Position numbers and translations under genes: made by a program
The notes under the pieces: generated by a model
What the model was told of the DNA's origin: nothing
Database searches by the model: none
The model's input: the letters and a program-made list of their open reading frames with translations, nothing else
Part shown: piece after piece, positions 9,432-18,245 of the stretch
How the letters are laid out: every line of letters starts with the position of its first letter
Position numbering within the stretch: position 1 is the stretch's first letter
Origin: Egibacteraceae bacterium
Lineage (GTDB): Bacteria > Actinomycetota > Nitriliruptoria > Euzebyales > Egibacteraceae
DNA: 57,227 nucleotides
Reading direction: 5' to 3'
Assembly (NCBI GenBank): GCA_030446775.1
Contig: JAUJMQ010000011.1
Location: 1-57,227 of the forward strand

Positions 9432-9437
9432 TAGACT
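9432..9437 (+). promoter_or_regulatory. -10 box (TAGACT) upstream of hom
   Basis: TAGACT lies 8 bases before ATG 9446, a spacing that places the transcript start almost at the start codon, so a leaderless mRNA beginning at the small upstream frame is likely. The identical hexamer precedes thrC, atpI, the DUF1232 region and the minus-strand gene at 41371. No good -35 box is seen. Confidence 0.5.
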
Positions 9438-9445
9438 CGGGCGTC

Positions 9446-9526
9446 ATGAGCCGCGCGGCGCCCGAGCCGCCCGGCGCCCGAGCCGCCCGGCGCCTGAGCC
9501 GCCCGGCGCCTGAGGTGCAGGTCTGA
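9446..9526 (+). CDS. Possible 26-residue upstream frame before hom
   Basis: ATG 9446 to TGA 9524-9526, rich in Pro, Ala and Arg (starts MSRAAPEPPGARAARR, ends SRPAPEVQV). It consists entirely of a tandem repeat. It contains no threonine or isoleucine, so it is not a classical attenuation leader for threonine synthesis. The position right behind a -10 box is the only support for translation. A related string SRPACEVHQ can be read from the repeat near 38633. It may equally be non-coding. Confidence 0.25.
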   Translation: MSRAAPEPPGARAARRLSRPAPEVQV

Positions 9527-9537
9527 GGTGCAGGCAT
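9448..9537 (+). repeat. Tandem repeats upstream of hom
   Basis: Four copies of the 16-base unit GAGCCGCCCGGCGCCY (9448-9463 with one mismatch, 9464-9479, 9480-9495, 9496-9511) are followed by two copies of a 13-base unit beginning GAGGTGCAGG (9512-9524, 9525-9537). The second set runs into the ATG of hom. A closely related arrangement precedes the DUF1232 gene at 38688. Confidence 0.85.
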
Positions 9538-10834
9538 GAGCGATGCGGGCGGCGAGGGCGGGGTGACCGTCGGGCTGCTGGGGTGCGGGACCGTCGGCGC
9601 CGGCGTGGTGCGGCTGCTCGACGAGCACCGCGACTCCGTCGCCGCGCGCGTCGGCGCGCCGGTCGAGCTGGGCCCGGTCGCGGTGCGCAACCTGTCGCGC
9701 GACCGCGACGTCGCCGTCGGGCGGCTGACGGCCGACCCTCGCGAGGTCGTCGACGACCCCGGCGTCGACATCGTCGTGGAGGCGATGGGCGGCATCGAGC
9801 CCGCCCGCGGGCTGATCACCGCCGCGCTCGACAGCGGCAAGAGCGTCGTGACCGCGAACAAGGAGCTCGTGTCGGCGCTCGGCGCGGAGCTGTTCGCCCT
9901 GGCCGCAGCCAAGGGCGCGCGGCTGGAGTACGAGGCCGCCGTCGCCGGCGGGATCCCGATCATCAAGCCGCTGCGGGAGTCGCTCGCCGGCGACCGGGTC
10001 CGCCGGGTCCTGGGCATCCTCAACGGGACGACGAACTTCATCCTGACGAAGATGACCGAGGATGGCGTCGGCTTGGGCGAGGCGCTGGCGGAGGCGCAGC
10101 GCCTGGGCTACGCCGAGCGCGACCCCGCCGCCGACATCGAGGGCTTCGACGCCGCGGCCAAGGCCGCGATCCTCGCGTCGATCGCGTTCGACACGGCCGT
10201 CGTGGCGGGCGACGTCTACCGGGAGGGCATCACCGGCGTCACCGCGACGGTCATCGCCCACGCGCGGCGCCTGGGCTACGTCGTGAAGCTGCTCGGCATC
10301 GCCGAGGACCACGACGGCGAGGTCGGCGTCCGCGTCCATCCCGCCATGGTCCCGGTGTCGCATCCGCTGGCCAGCGTCCGCGAGTCGTTCAACGCGGTGT
10401 TCGTGCAGGCCGACGCGGTCGGCGACCTCATGTTCTACGGTCGCGGCGCAGGCTCGCTGCCGACGGCCAGCGCCGTCGTCGGCGACATCGTCACCGTCGC
10501 GCGGGGGCTGCGCTGCGGGGAGCGCAACGGCGCCCAGCCTGCGGTCGGGCGCCGGACCCTGCGCCCGTTCGACGAGGTCATCGTCCAGTACGCCGTGCTG
10601 CTCGACGTCGCCGACGAGGCGGGGGTGCTGGCGACGGTGGCCTCGGCGTTCAGCGACCACGGCGTGTCGATCCGCAGCGTGTGGCAGGACGGGGAGGGCG
10701 ACTCCGCGCAGCTGCTGTTGATCACCCACGCCGCCTGCGAGCGGGACCTGCAGGCCACCCTGCACGACCTGCGGCTCCTCGCCGCCGTCGGATCGGTGGC
10801 CAACGTCATGCGCGTGGAAGGCGGCGAGGTATGA
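9536..10834 (+). CDS. hom: Homoserine dehydrogenase
   Basis: A 432-residue enzyme that reduces aspartate semialdehyde to homoserine with NAD(P)H, the branch-point step towards threonine and methionine. The N-terminal nucleotide-binding motif is GLLGCGTVGAG; NKELVSA, AVAGGIPIIKPLRESLAGD and the catalytic-site region AERDPAADIEGFDAAAKAAI are all intact. A C-terminal ACT domain (about 355-430, begins YAVLLDVADEAGVLATVASAF) gives likely allosteric feedback by threonine, as in other actinobacterial Hom proteins. It heads the hom-thrC-thrB group, but another gene is inserted after it, overlapping by 4 bases (ATGA). Confidence 0.96.
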   Translation: MSDAGGEGGVTVGLLGCGTVGAGVVRLLDEHRDSVAARVGAPVELGPVAVRNLSRDRDVAVGRLTADPREVVDDPGVDIVVEAMGGIEPARGLITAALDSGKSVVTANKELVSALGAELFALAAAKGARLEYEAAVAGGIPIIKPLRESLAGDRVRRVLGILNGTTNFILTKMTEDGVGLGEALAEAQRLGYAERDPAADIEGFDAAAKAAILASIAFDTAVVAGDVYREGITGVTATVIAHARRLGYVVKLLGIAEDHDGEVGVRVHPAMVPVSHPLASVRESFNAVFVQADAVGDLMFYGRGAGSLPTASAVVGDIVTVARGLRCGERNGAQPAVGRRTLRPFDEVIVQYAVLLDVADEAGVLATVASAFSDHGVSIRSVWQDGEGDSAQLLLITHAACERDLQATLHDLRLLAAVGSVANVMRVEGGEV

Positions 10835-12627
10835 CGTTCACCACCCGCCCCGAGCTCGTCGGCACGTTCGGCATGGTGGCCTCGACGCACTGGCTGGCGT
10901 CCGCGAGCGGTATGGCCATCCTGGAGCGGGGCGGCAACGCCTTCGACGCCGCGGTCGCGGCAGGGTTCGTCCTGCAGGTCGTCGAGCCCCACCTCAACGG
11001 TCCCGGCGGCGAGGTCCCGATCCTGCTGCACAGCGCTGCGACCGACGACGTCGCCGTGCTCGCCGGCCAGGGCCGGGCGCCGGCGGCGGCCACGATCGAG
11101 CGCTTCACCGACCTCGGGCTGTCTGTAGTGCCGGGGACGGGGCTGCTGGCGGCGTGCGTGCCGGGCGCCTTCGACGCGTGGATGACGCTGCTCGCCGAGC
11201 ACGGCACGATGCGGGTGGCCGACGTCCTGGAGCACGCGATCGGCTACGCCGAGCACGGCTACCCGCTGGTGCCGCGGATCAGCGCGGCGATCGGCGGGGT
11301 CGCGGACCTGTTCCGCGGGCACTGGCCGTCGTCGGCGCAGGTCTACCTGCGCGACGGCGTGCCGGCGCCCGGTGCCCGCTTCGCCAACCCCGACCTCGCG
11401 CGGACCTACCGGCGGATCGTGGCGGAGGCGCAGGCGGCCGGCGGCGACCGTGACGCCGAGATCGCCGCCGCCCGCGCCGCGTTCTACCGCGGCTTCGTGG
11501 CCGAGGCGATCGACGCCTACCTGGCCGACGCCGAGGTGACCGACACGTCCGGCCGCCGCCACGGGGGGCTGCTGACGGGCGCCGACCTCGCCGCCCACAC
11601 CACTCCCACCGAGGGTCCCACCTGCCTGGACTACGCCGGCTGGACGGTGTTCAAGACCGGGCCGTGGGGCCAGGGGCCGGTGTTCCTCCAGCAGCTCGCA
11701 CTGCTGTCGGGCTTCGATCTGACGGCCGCCGGCCACAACAGCGCCGACTACATCGCCACGGTCACGGAGTGCGCGAAGCTCGCCTTCGCCGACCGGGAGG
11801 CGTGGTACGGCGACCCCGCCTTCACCGACGTCCCGCTCGACGAGCTGCTCAGCGCCGCGTACGCCGACCAGCGCCGCGCGCTCGTCGGTGATGAGGCGTC
11901 GCTGGAGCTGCGTCCCGGCGCGGTAGCCGGCCGCGAGCCACGGCTGCCACCGCTGCCGGCCGACGCCGGGGCCGGCGACGCGCTGGGCGCGGGCGAGCCG
12001 ACCGTCGCCCGGGCCGGCCGCGGCCCCGAGGCCGGACCCGTCGACGGCGACACCTGCCACGTCGACGTCGCCGACCGCTTCGGCAACCTCGTGTCGGCGA
12101 CCCCCAGCGGCGGCTGGCTGCAGAGCTCCCCGGTGGTCCCCGGGCTCGGGTTCTGCCTGGGCACCCGCGCGCAGATGTTCTGGCTCACGCCCGGCCTGCC
12201 CAACTCGTTGGAGCCGCGCAAGCGCCCTCGGACCACCCTGTCGCCGTCGCTGGCGCGCGGCGACCGGGGGATCCTCGCCTTCGGCACACCGGGCGGCGAC
12301 CAGCAGGACCAGTGGACGGTGCAGTTCTTTTTGGCCCACGCGCACTTCGGCGCGGACCTGCAGGCGGCGATCGACGCGCCGACGTTCCACACCACCTCGT
12401 TTCCCAGCTCGTTCTACCCGCGGCGCGCCGAGCCCGGGCAGGTCGTCGTGGAGGCGCGCGTCGGCGCCGAGGTCGTCGCCGCGCTGCGGGCCCGCGGCCA
12501 CGACGTCGTCGTCGAGGGCGACTGGTCGCTGGGCCGCGTGAGCGCGGCGGCGCGCGACGCCGGCGGCGGCTTCCTGCGCGCGGCGGCCAACCCCCGCGGG
12601 ATGCAGGGCTACGCGGTGGGGCGCTGA
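10831..12627 (+). CDS. Gamma-glutamyltransferase-family protein
   Basis: A 598-residue Ntn-hydrolase of the gamma-glutamyltranspeptidase superfamily. Members self-cleave before a catalytic threonine and transfer or hydrolyse gamma-glutamyl groups. The autoprocessing site appears as [14 protein letters not shown] (nt about 12047-12088), where the threonine replaces the TTH form of classic enzymes; the later SGGWLQSS and [12 protein letters not shown] blocks fit the same cytoplasmic-looking subfamily. There is no signal peptide, unlike secreted Ggt. Its ATG overlaps the hom stop by 4 bases and thrC follows 25 bases later, so it is likely co-expressed with threonine synthesis. The role there is unknown. 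Confidence 0.85.
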   Translation: MTFTTRPELVGTFGMVASTHWLASASGMAILERGGNAFDAAVAAGFVLQVVEPHLNGPGGEVPILLHSAATDDVAVLAGQGRAPAAATIERFTDLGLSVVPGTGLLAACVPGAFDAWMTLLAEHGTMRVADVLEHAIGYAEHGYPLVPRISAAIGGVADLFRGHWPSSAQVYLRDGVPAPGARFANPDLARTYRRIVAEAQAAGGDRDAEIAAARAAFYRGFVAEAIDAYLADAEVTDTSGRRHGGLLTGADLAAHTTPTEGPTCLDYAGWTVFKTGPWGQGPVFLQQLALLSGFDLTAAGHNSADYIATVTECAKLAFADREAWYGDPAFTDVPLDELLSAAYADQRRALVGDEASLELRPGAVAGREPRLPPLPADAGAGDALGAGEPTVARAGRGPEAGPVDGDTCHVDVADRFGNLVSATPSGGWLQSSPVVPGLGFCLGTRAQMFWLTPGLPNSLEPRKRPRTTLSPSLARGDRGILAFGTPGGDQQDQWTVQFFLAHAHFGADLQAAIDAPTFHTTSFPSSFYPRRAEPGQVVVEARVGAEVVAALRARGHDVVVEGDWSLGRVSAAARDAGGGFLRAAANPRGMQGYAVGR

Positions 12628-12639
12628 CCGCCGCCCTCG

Positions 12640-12645
12640 TAGACT
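12640..12645 (+). promoter_or_regulatory. -10 box (TAGACT) of thrC
   Basis: TAGACT with 7 bases to GTG 12653. This spacing implies transcription starting at or one base before the start codon, so thrC can be made from its own leaderless mRNA as well as from the upstream operon. The same hexamer and 7-base spacing occur on the other strand before the gene at 41371. Confidence 0.55.
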
Positions 12646-12652
12646 GCCGCGC

Positions 12653-13774
12653 GTGACCGACGCCCCGGCTGGACAGGCGGCAGGCGCCAACCGCGGCGCG
12701 CCGGCGGAGCGGGCCCGCGCCCGGCAGTGGCGGGGGCTGATCGAGGAGTACCGCGACCGGCTGCCCGTCGACTCGGGCACCCCCGTCGTCACGCTGCGCG
12801 AGGGCGGCACCCCGCTCGTCGCCTCCGAGGGGCTGTCGCAGCTGACCGGCTGCCGGGTGTGGCTGAAGTTCGAGGGCGCCAACCCGACGGGTTCGTTCAA
12901 GGACCGGGGGATGACCCTGGCGATCTCCAAGGCGGTCCAGGCCGGAGCCAAGGCCGTGCTGTGCGCCTCCACCGGCAACACCTCGGCCTCGGCCGCCGCC
13001 TACGCCGCCAAGGCGGGGCTCGTGTGCGGGGTGCTCATCCCGCGGGGGAAGATCGCGCTGGGCAAGCTGGCGCAGGCGCTCGTCCACGGCGCGACCGTCA
13101 TCCAGGTCGAGGGCAACTTCGACCGGGCGCTGGACATCTGCCGGACGCTGGACGAGAAGCACCCCGTGCGGCTGGTCAACTCGGTCAACCCCGACCGGAT
13201 CGCCGGGCAGAAGACCGGCGCCTTCGAGGTCTGCGACTTCTTGGGCTCCGCGCCCGACGTGCACGTGATGCCGGTGGGCAACGCCGGCAACATCACCGCC
13301 TACTGGGCCGGCTACCGCGAGTACTTCGCCGACGGGGTCGCCGACCGCCTGCCGGTGATGCACGGCTTCCAGGCGGCCGGGGGCGGCGCCGATCGTCAAC
13401 GGCGCCGTCGTCGAGTCGCCGTCGACGATCGCGACGGCGATCAGATCGGCAACCCGGCGTCGTGGACGTTCGCGACGGCCGCCGCCGAGGAGTCCGGCGG
13501 CTCGATCCGCGCGGTGACCGACCGCGACATCCTCAAGGCCTACCGGCTCGTCGCGCGCGAGGGCGTGTTCTGCGAGATGGCCTCCGCCGCGAGCGTCGCG
13601 GGGCTGCTGCAGCTGTCGGCGGCAGGGCACCTGCCGACGGGGGCGACGGTGGTGTGCGTCCTCACCGGCCACGGGCTCAAGGAGCCCGACTGGGCGCTCG
13701 CCGGCGCCGCGCAGCCGCCGGTCATCCCACCCGACGTCGACGCCGCCGCCGAGCTGCTCGGGCTGGCGGGGTGA
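12653..13774 (+). CDS. thrC: Threonine synthase (contains a compensated double frameshift)
   Basis: A 373-residue PLP enzyme converting O-phosphohomoserine to threonine. The PLP lysine is Lys83 in [25 protein letters not shown] and [13 protein letters not shown] are intact. From about 13379 to 13444 the frame is wrong. The read gives an Arg-rich string, while the frame one base over gives [19 protein letters not shown], the expected family sequence. One G too many in GGGGG (13379-13383) and one G missing near 13444 explain it, so the organism's protein is probably normal. The start is GTG 12653 behind a leaderless-type promoter. thrB overlaps by 4 bases. Confidence 0.95.
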   Translation: MTDAPAGQAAGANRGAPAERARARQWRGLIEEYRDRLPVDSGTPVVTLREGGTPLVASEGLSQLTGCRVWLKFEGANPTGSFKDRGMTLAISKAVQAGAKAVLCASTGNTSASAAAYAAKAGLVCGVLIPRGKIALGKLAQALVHGATVIQVEGNFDRALDICRTLDEKHPVRLVNSVNPDRIAGQKTGAFEVCDFLGSAPDVHVMPVGNAGNITAYWAGYREYFADGVADRLPVMHGFQAAGGGADRQRRRRRVAVDDRDGDQIGNPASWTFATAAAEESGGSIRAVTDRDILKAYRLVAREGVFCEMASAASVAGLLQLSAAGHLPTGATVVCVLTGHGLKEPDWALAGAAQPPVIPPDVDAAAELLGLAG

Positions 13775-14676
13775 CCCCCGGCGACGCCGTCGCCGTCGCT
13801 GTGCCGGCGAGCAGCGCCAACCTCGGTCCCGGCTTCGACACGATGGCGGTCGCGCTGGACCTGCGGCTGACGGTGACGACGATCCACCGCGGGGACCGCC
13901 GCGTCGTGTGCGAGGGCCACGGTGCCGACGAGCTGCCGACCGGCGAGGACAACCTCGTGTGGCGCGGGCTGATCGCCTACTGCGAGCGCTTCGGCGCCGG
14001 GGTGCCCGACGTCAGCCTGCGCTCCCGCAACGACGTGCCGCTCGAGCGGGGGCTCGGGTCGTCGGCGGCGGCGGCGGTCGCCGGGGCCGCGCTCGGCCGC
14101 GCCGTCACCCGCGCGGGGGGCCGCGACGCCGACCTCGTGGCGCTCGCCACCGCCCTGGAGGGTCACCCGGACAACGCCGCCGCCGCGGTGCTCGGCGGTC
14201 TTGTCGTCGTGGTGGACGGCGTCGCCCGGCGCCTGGCGCCGACCGATCGCCTGCGTCCGGTCGTCTGCGTCCCCGCCGAGCGCCAGTCGACGGCGACGGC
14301 CCGGGCCGTGCTGCCTCCCGTCGTCGGGCTGCCGGCCGCCGCGGCGAACGCGGGCCGCGCCGCCGTGGTCCTCGCGGGGCTGTCGGGGGGCATGGCCTGG
14401 GAGCCCGCGGCGATGCACGACGTCCTCCACGAGCCGGCGCGCCTGGCCGTCATGCCGTCCTCGGGCGCGCTCGTCGGCTCGCTGCGAGCGGCCGGCATCG
14501 CGGCGTGCCTGTCCGGGGCGGGACCGACGGTCCTCGCGATCGTGGGCGGCGGCGACGACGCCGCCGTGGCGGCCGTGCGCGAGCACGCCGGCGACCGCTT
14601 CCAGGTGCGCCCGTCGCGCTGGGACCTCGCCGGCGCGATCGTCTGCCCCTCTCCCGGCGGACCCGCGCCGAACTGA
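13771..14676 (+). CDS. thrB: Homoserine kinase
   Basis: A 301-residue GHMP-family kinase that phosphorylates homoserine with ATP, supplying the substrate of threonine synthase. The N-terminal [19 protein letters not shown] is the family signature, the ATP-binding loop is [17 protein letters not shown] (about residues 90-106), and the C-terminal glycine-rich motif is [12 protein letters not shown]. The GTG start overlaps the thrC stop by 4 bases, so translation is coupled. It ends the threonine group. Confidence 0.95.
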   Translation: MTPGDAVAVAVPASSANLGPGFDTMAVALDLRLTVTTIHRGDRRVVCEGHGADELPTGEDNLVWRGLIAYCERFGAGVPDVSLRSRNDVPLERGLGSSAAAAVAGAALGRAVTRAGGRDADLVALATALEGHPDNAAAAVLGGLVVVVDGVARRLAPTDRLRPVVCVPAERQSTATARAVLPPVVGLPAAAANAGRAAVVLAGLSGGMAWEPAAMHDVLHEPARLAVMPSSGALVGSLRAAGIAACLSGAGPTVLAIVGGGDDAAVAAVREHAGDRFQVRPSRWDLAGAIVCPSPGGPAPN

Positions 14677-14744
14677 CCCGGGCGGAGTGGCGCCGGGCAG
14701 CGGATAAGGTGAGCGTGACCGCACGACCGACGGGGACGACGCAC

Positions 14745-15680
14745 ATGGTCACCATCGCCCAGATCTCCGACACCCACGTCGGCTCCCCCCACTTCGTGCC
14801 CAACCTCATGAACCGGGTGCTGGCCGAGATCGCGGAGCTGGACCCCGACGTGGTGCTGCACACGGGCGACGTGACGAACGACGGCCTGGCGGGGGAGTAC
14901 AAGGCGGCCGCTGCCTACCTGTCGCAGATCCGCCAGCCGCTGCACGTGATCCCCGGCAACCACGACAGCCGCAACGTGGGCTACGTCCACTTCGAGGAGC
15001 TGTTCGGCGAGCGGCACTGGGCCCGCGACGTCGGCCCCATCCGCCTCGTGGCCGTCGACTCGTCGGAGCCCGACCTCAACGAGGGCCGCATCGGCCGCGA
15101 GTCCTACGACTGGATCCGCCGGTCGTTCGACTGCGACGCGGAGCTGCGGGTGTTCGCCCTGCACCACCACCTCATCTCGGTCCCGGGCACCGGTCGCGAG
15201 CGCAGCACCGTCCAGGACAGCGGCGACCTGCTCGAGCTGCTCCTCGGCGCGGGCGTCGACCTCGTGCTGACCGGGCACAAGCACGTGCCGCACGTGTGGC
15301 GCCTGGAGCACCTGTACATCGCCAACGCCGGCACCGCGTCGAGCCTGAAGCTGCGCGGGCACACCAAGCCGTGCTACTCCGTCGTCGAGTACGAGGGCGG
15401 TCAGGTGCGCATCCACCGCAAGTACCCGTTCGGCGAGTCGTCGTTGATCGCGCACTTCAACCCGCGCACCGGCGAGCAGTACCACCGCGAGTTCGAGCCG
15501 CTGTTCTCCGCGCCCACGTCCCTGGCGTCCATGGCGGGCGCCTCGAGCGCCTCGGGCGCATCGCGCGCGTCGGGTGCGCGGGCCATGTCGCCGCCGGCGC
15601 GCGACAGCGGCACCGCCCGCCCGGCCGAGGGCGAACCCGTCGCCGACACCCCGGCCGGCGGCGCGCGCGGCGGACGCTGA
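14745..15680 (+). CDS. CpdA-like metallophosphoesterase
   Basis: A 311-residue calcineurin-fold phosphoesterase. All metal-site motifs are visible: SDTH (residues 8-11), TGD (about 40), GNHD (about 71-74), HHH (about 140-142) and GHKH (about 177-180). The arrangement fits class III 3',5'-cyclic nucleotide phosphodiesterases, but phosphoprotein or other phosphodiester substrates are possible. The last 50 residues are low-complexity Ser/Ala/Gly and Pro. ATG 14745 has a GGGGA ribosome site; in-frame GTGs at 14709 and 14715 sit behind TAAGGT (14705-14710), so a leaderless start a little upstream cannot be excluded. It lies before the cyclic diphosphoglycerate genes. Confidence 0.85.
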   Translation: MVTIAQISDTHVGSPHFVPNLMNRVLAEIAELDPDVVLHTGDVTNDGLAGEYKAAAAYLSQIRQPLHVIPGNHDSRNVGYVHFEELFGERHWARDVGPIRLVAVDSSEPDLNEGRIGRESYDWIRRSFDCDAELRVFALHHHLISVPGTGRERSTVQDSGDLLELLLGAGVDLVLTGHKHVPHVWRLEHLYIANAGTASSLKLRGHTKPCYSVVEYEGGQVRIHRKYPFGESSLIAHFNPRTGEQYHREFEPLFSAPTSLASMAGASSASGASRASGARAMSPPARDSGTARPAEGEPVADTPAGGARGGR

Positions 15681-15690
15681 GCTGACGCCT

Positions 15691-17107
15691 GTGCCCGCGA
15701 CCGGATCGCCGCCGGCGCGGGGCTCGCGCCGACGCGGTCTCGTGCTCGTCGACGGCGAGCACTACCCGCCGGTGGTCCGCGCGGCGCTCGCGGCGCTCGA
15801 CGCGGCGGGCACGACGCCGGTGGCGGCCCTGCTGCTCGGGGGGACCGAGAAGGTGGGCGGGCACGGCGCCGATGTGGACCTCGGCGTGCCCGCCACGTGG
15901 GTCCGCCCCGGTGCCGGCCCGGGACTGGACGTGGACGCCGCCGCCGCGGCCCTGCGCGCGCTGGCCGACAGCCACCGGCCCGACGTCGTCGTCGACCTGT
16001 CCGACGAGCCCGTGCTCGACCCGCGCCGGCGCCTGCAGCTCGCGGCCCACGCCCTCCTCGCCGGCCTGCCCTACGAGGGCGCCGACTTCGTGCTGACGCC
16101 GCCGCGCCCCCGGTGGCGACGCGCCCCACGATCGCGGTCGTCGGCACCGGCAAGCGCACCGGCAAGACGGCGGTTGCCGGCGAGCTCGCCCGCCGGCTGC
16201 ACGCGGCCGGGACGAGCCGGTCGTCGTGGCGATGGGCCGCGGCGGCCCGCCCGCGCCGGTCGTCGTGCCGGCCGGCACGGCCGTGGACCCCGCCGCGTTG
16301 CTCGCCGTCGCCGACGGCGGCGGTCACGCGGCCAGCGACTTCTACGAGGACGCCGTCACCACCGGGGTCGCGACCGTCGGCGCCCGGCGCTGCGGCGGCG
16401 GGCTGGCGGGCGCCGTGGGCTACTCCAACGTCGCCGACGCGGTCCGCGCCGCGGAGGCGCTGCCCGGCGCGTTGACCCTGCTGGAGGGCAGCGGCGCGGC
16501 CCTGCCGCCGGTGCACGCCGACGCCACGGTGCTCGTCGTGCCCGCAGACTGCGACCCCGAGTTCCTCCGCGGGTACCTGGGTCCCTACCGGGTGTTGCTC
16601 GCCGACCTCGTTGTCGTTACGATGTGCGAGCCTCCGAGGGGCGCCGTAGACCGCTTGGCAGACGTCCTCGAGGCCATCCGCAGCATCTCGCGACGAGCTC
16701 CCGTCATGCGTACCGTCCTGCGACCGGTGCCGTTGGCACCGGTGGGCGGTGCGCGGGCGTTCTTCGCGACGACGGCCCCTGCCGCTGCCGGTGCGTCGCT
16801 CGTCGCCGCGCTGGAGGCGACGTCCGGCTGTGAGGTGGTCGCCACCAGCCACCATCTCGCCGACCGGCCGGCGTTGCGAGCCGATCTCGCGGCGGCGCCC
16901 GCCTTCGACGTGCTGCTGGTGGAGCTGAAGGCCGCCGCGGTGGACGTGGCGGTGAGGGCCGCCACCTCGGCGGGAGCCAGGGTGGTGTTCTGCGACAACC
17001 GGCCACAGGTCGTCGGCGTTGACCCCGCCGGCGGCTCCGGAGCCGTGCTGCACGACGCAGCGATCCGACTCGCGCGCCTCGCCGGGGAGCGCGCAGCCGG
17101 GCGCTGA
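15691..17107 (+). CDS. Cyclic 2,3-diphosphoglycerate synthetase homologue (two frameshifts)
   Basis: Reconstructed length about 472 residues. The start RRGLVLVDGEHYPPVVRAAL, then LLLGGTEKVGGHG, the P-loop region VVGTGKRTGKTAVAGELARR (nt about 16136-16195) and the C-terminal CDNRPQVVGVD match, from memory, the family that closes 2,3-diphosphoglycerate into its cyclic form using ATP. The first shift is a missing C in the C5 run at 16107-16111; the second is a missing G near 16211-16213. Each correction restores family sequence, so these look like sequencing errors. The next gene is a 2-phosphoglycerate kinase homologue, the preceding step of the archaeal pathway. Product and role are inferred by homology. 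Confidence 0.75.
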
Positions 17108-17144
17108 CCGCCCCGACGGGCAACGACAGGGCTCGACGCCTCTC

Positions 17145-18149
17145 ATGGACGCACCTTCCGCCACCTCCGGGCCGCCCCGGACTCCTCGCCACGTCACCGT
17201 GCGTGACGGCAAGGCCGGCCTGCCCTACTCCAAGGGGCTCATGGCGAGCTCGGTCATGGCCGCCGGGCTGCCTCCGTACCGCGCGTATCACGTCGCCGAG
17301 GTCATCGAGCAGTGCCTGCACGACCGCTGGTCGCAGGGCATCTCCTCGGCCGAGCTGCGTGAGCTCGCCGCCCGGGTGCTGGCCGACGAGGTGGGCCCGC
17401 GCTACGCCGACAACTACCGCTCCTGGCAGATGGCGCAGGACCGCGTGGGCCCGCTCATCGTCCTCATCGGTGGGACGACCGGGGTCGGCAAGTCCACCGT
17501 CGCGACGGCGCTGGCGGCGCGCCTGGGGATCGTGCGGATCATCTCCACCGACGCGATCCGCGAGGTGATGCGCGGCATCTTCACCCCGGCGATGATGCCG
17601 AGCCTGCACGCCTCGTCGTTCGACGTCGCGGCGCACCTGCGCGAGCCGCCCGGCGACGCCGACCCGGTCGTCGCCGGCTTCCGCAGGCAGGTGCAGGCGG
17701 TCTCGGTCGGCGTGACACAGCTCGTGTCCCGCGCCGTGGTAGAAGGTACGGATCTGATCGTCGAGGGGGCGCACATCGTCCCCGGCTTCCTCGCCACGCC
17801 GAGCCGCGCGGAGGCCGTGGTCGCGCCCCTGGTCATCACCGTCGACGACGAGCACCTCCACCGCAGCCACTTCGTCGCGCGGTCGACCGACATCCGTGGA
17901 CGGCGGCACCGCAACTACCTGGACCACTTCGACGACATCCGCACCATCCAGGCCTACGTCCGGGCTCTGGCCGTCGAGCACGGCGTCCCGGTCGTCCCCA
18001 GCTACAGCCTCGACGCGACGGTCTCGCGCGTCACCGAGCTCGTCGTCGCCGCCTCGACCGACCGGCCCGGCGGGCCCGCCGACAAGGGTGCCCGCGTCAT
18101 CACCGTCCCACCGGTCGGCTCCGCGACCGCAGCCCCGCCGCCCGTGTGA
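17145..18149 (+). CDS. 2-phosphoglycerate kinase homologue
   Basis: A 334-residue P-loop kinase. Residues 15-60 (VTVRDGKAGLPYSKGLMASS, then AYHVAEVIEQ) resemble the ATP-cone-like N-terminal domain of archaeal 2-phosphoglycerate kinase, and the Walker A motif is GGTTGVGKST at about 109-118, followed by STDAIREVMR. In methanogens the enzyme makes 2,3-diphosphoglycerate from 2-phosphoglycerate and ATP. It lies 37 bases after the cyclase homologue, so the two may form a pathway. The last 30 residues are low-complexity. A related P-loop small-molecule kinase with another substrate is the main alternative. Confidence 0.78.
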   Translation: MDAPSATSGPPRTPRHVTVRDGKAGLPYSKGLMASSVMAAGLPPYRAYHVAEVIEQCLHDRWSQGISSAELRELAARVLADEVGPRYADNYRSWQMAQDRVGPLIVLIGGTTGVGKSTVATALAARLGIVRIISTDAIREVMRGIFTPAMMPSLHASSFDVAAHLREPPGDADPVVAGFRRQVQAVSVGVTQLVSRAVVEGTDLIVEGAHIVPGFLATPSRAEAVVAPLVITVDDEHLHRSHFVARSTDIRGRRHRNYLDHFDDIRTIQAYVRALAVEHGVPVVPSYSLDATVSRVTELVVAASTDRPGGPADKGARVITVPPVGSATAAPPPV

Positions 18150-18156
18150 GATCTCC

Positions 18157-18188
18157 GGGGTGCCCCCGCCGCAGCGGCGGAGGACCCC
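18157..18188 (+). terminator. GC hairpin between the 2-phosphoglycerate kinase gene and rho
   Basis: GGGGT...CCGCCG pairs with CGGCGG...ACCCC around CAG, with a couple of mismatches, 8 bases after the stop at 18147-18149. It has no T-run. It probably separates the diphosphoglycerate genes from the rho transcript, or is an mRNA-stabilising structure. Confidence 0.45.
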
Positions 18189-18245
18189 GACCCGGCCCTC
18201 GGACCGCCCAGGGCCGCACAACCAGCACCGACAGGAGTACCGCCG

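Noticed and set aside
9446-9526. A threonine attenuator leader peptide before hom.
   Set aside because: The small frame has no threonine or isoleucine codons and no alternative terminator hairpin was seen. It is kept only as a low-confidence frame within a repeat.
9448-9537. CRISPR-like array.
   Set aside because: Units are directly adjacent without spacers and differ in length; no cas gene is present. They are simple tandem repeats.
15691-17107. Two or three separate genes at the diphosphoglycerate synthetase locus.
   Set aside because: The breaks lie in homopolymers and each corrected junction gives continuous family sequence, so one gene is more likely.
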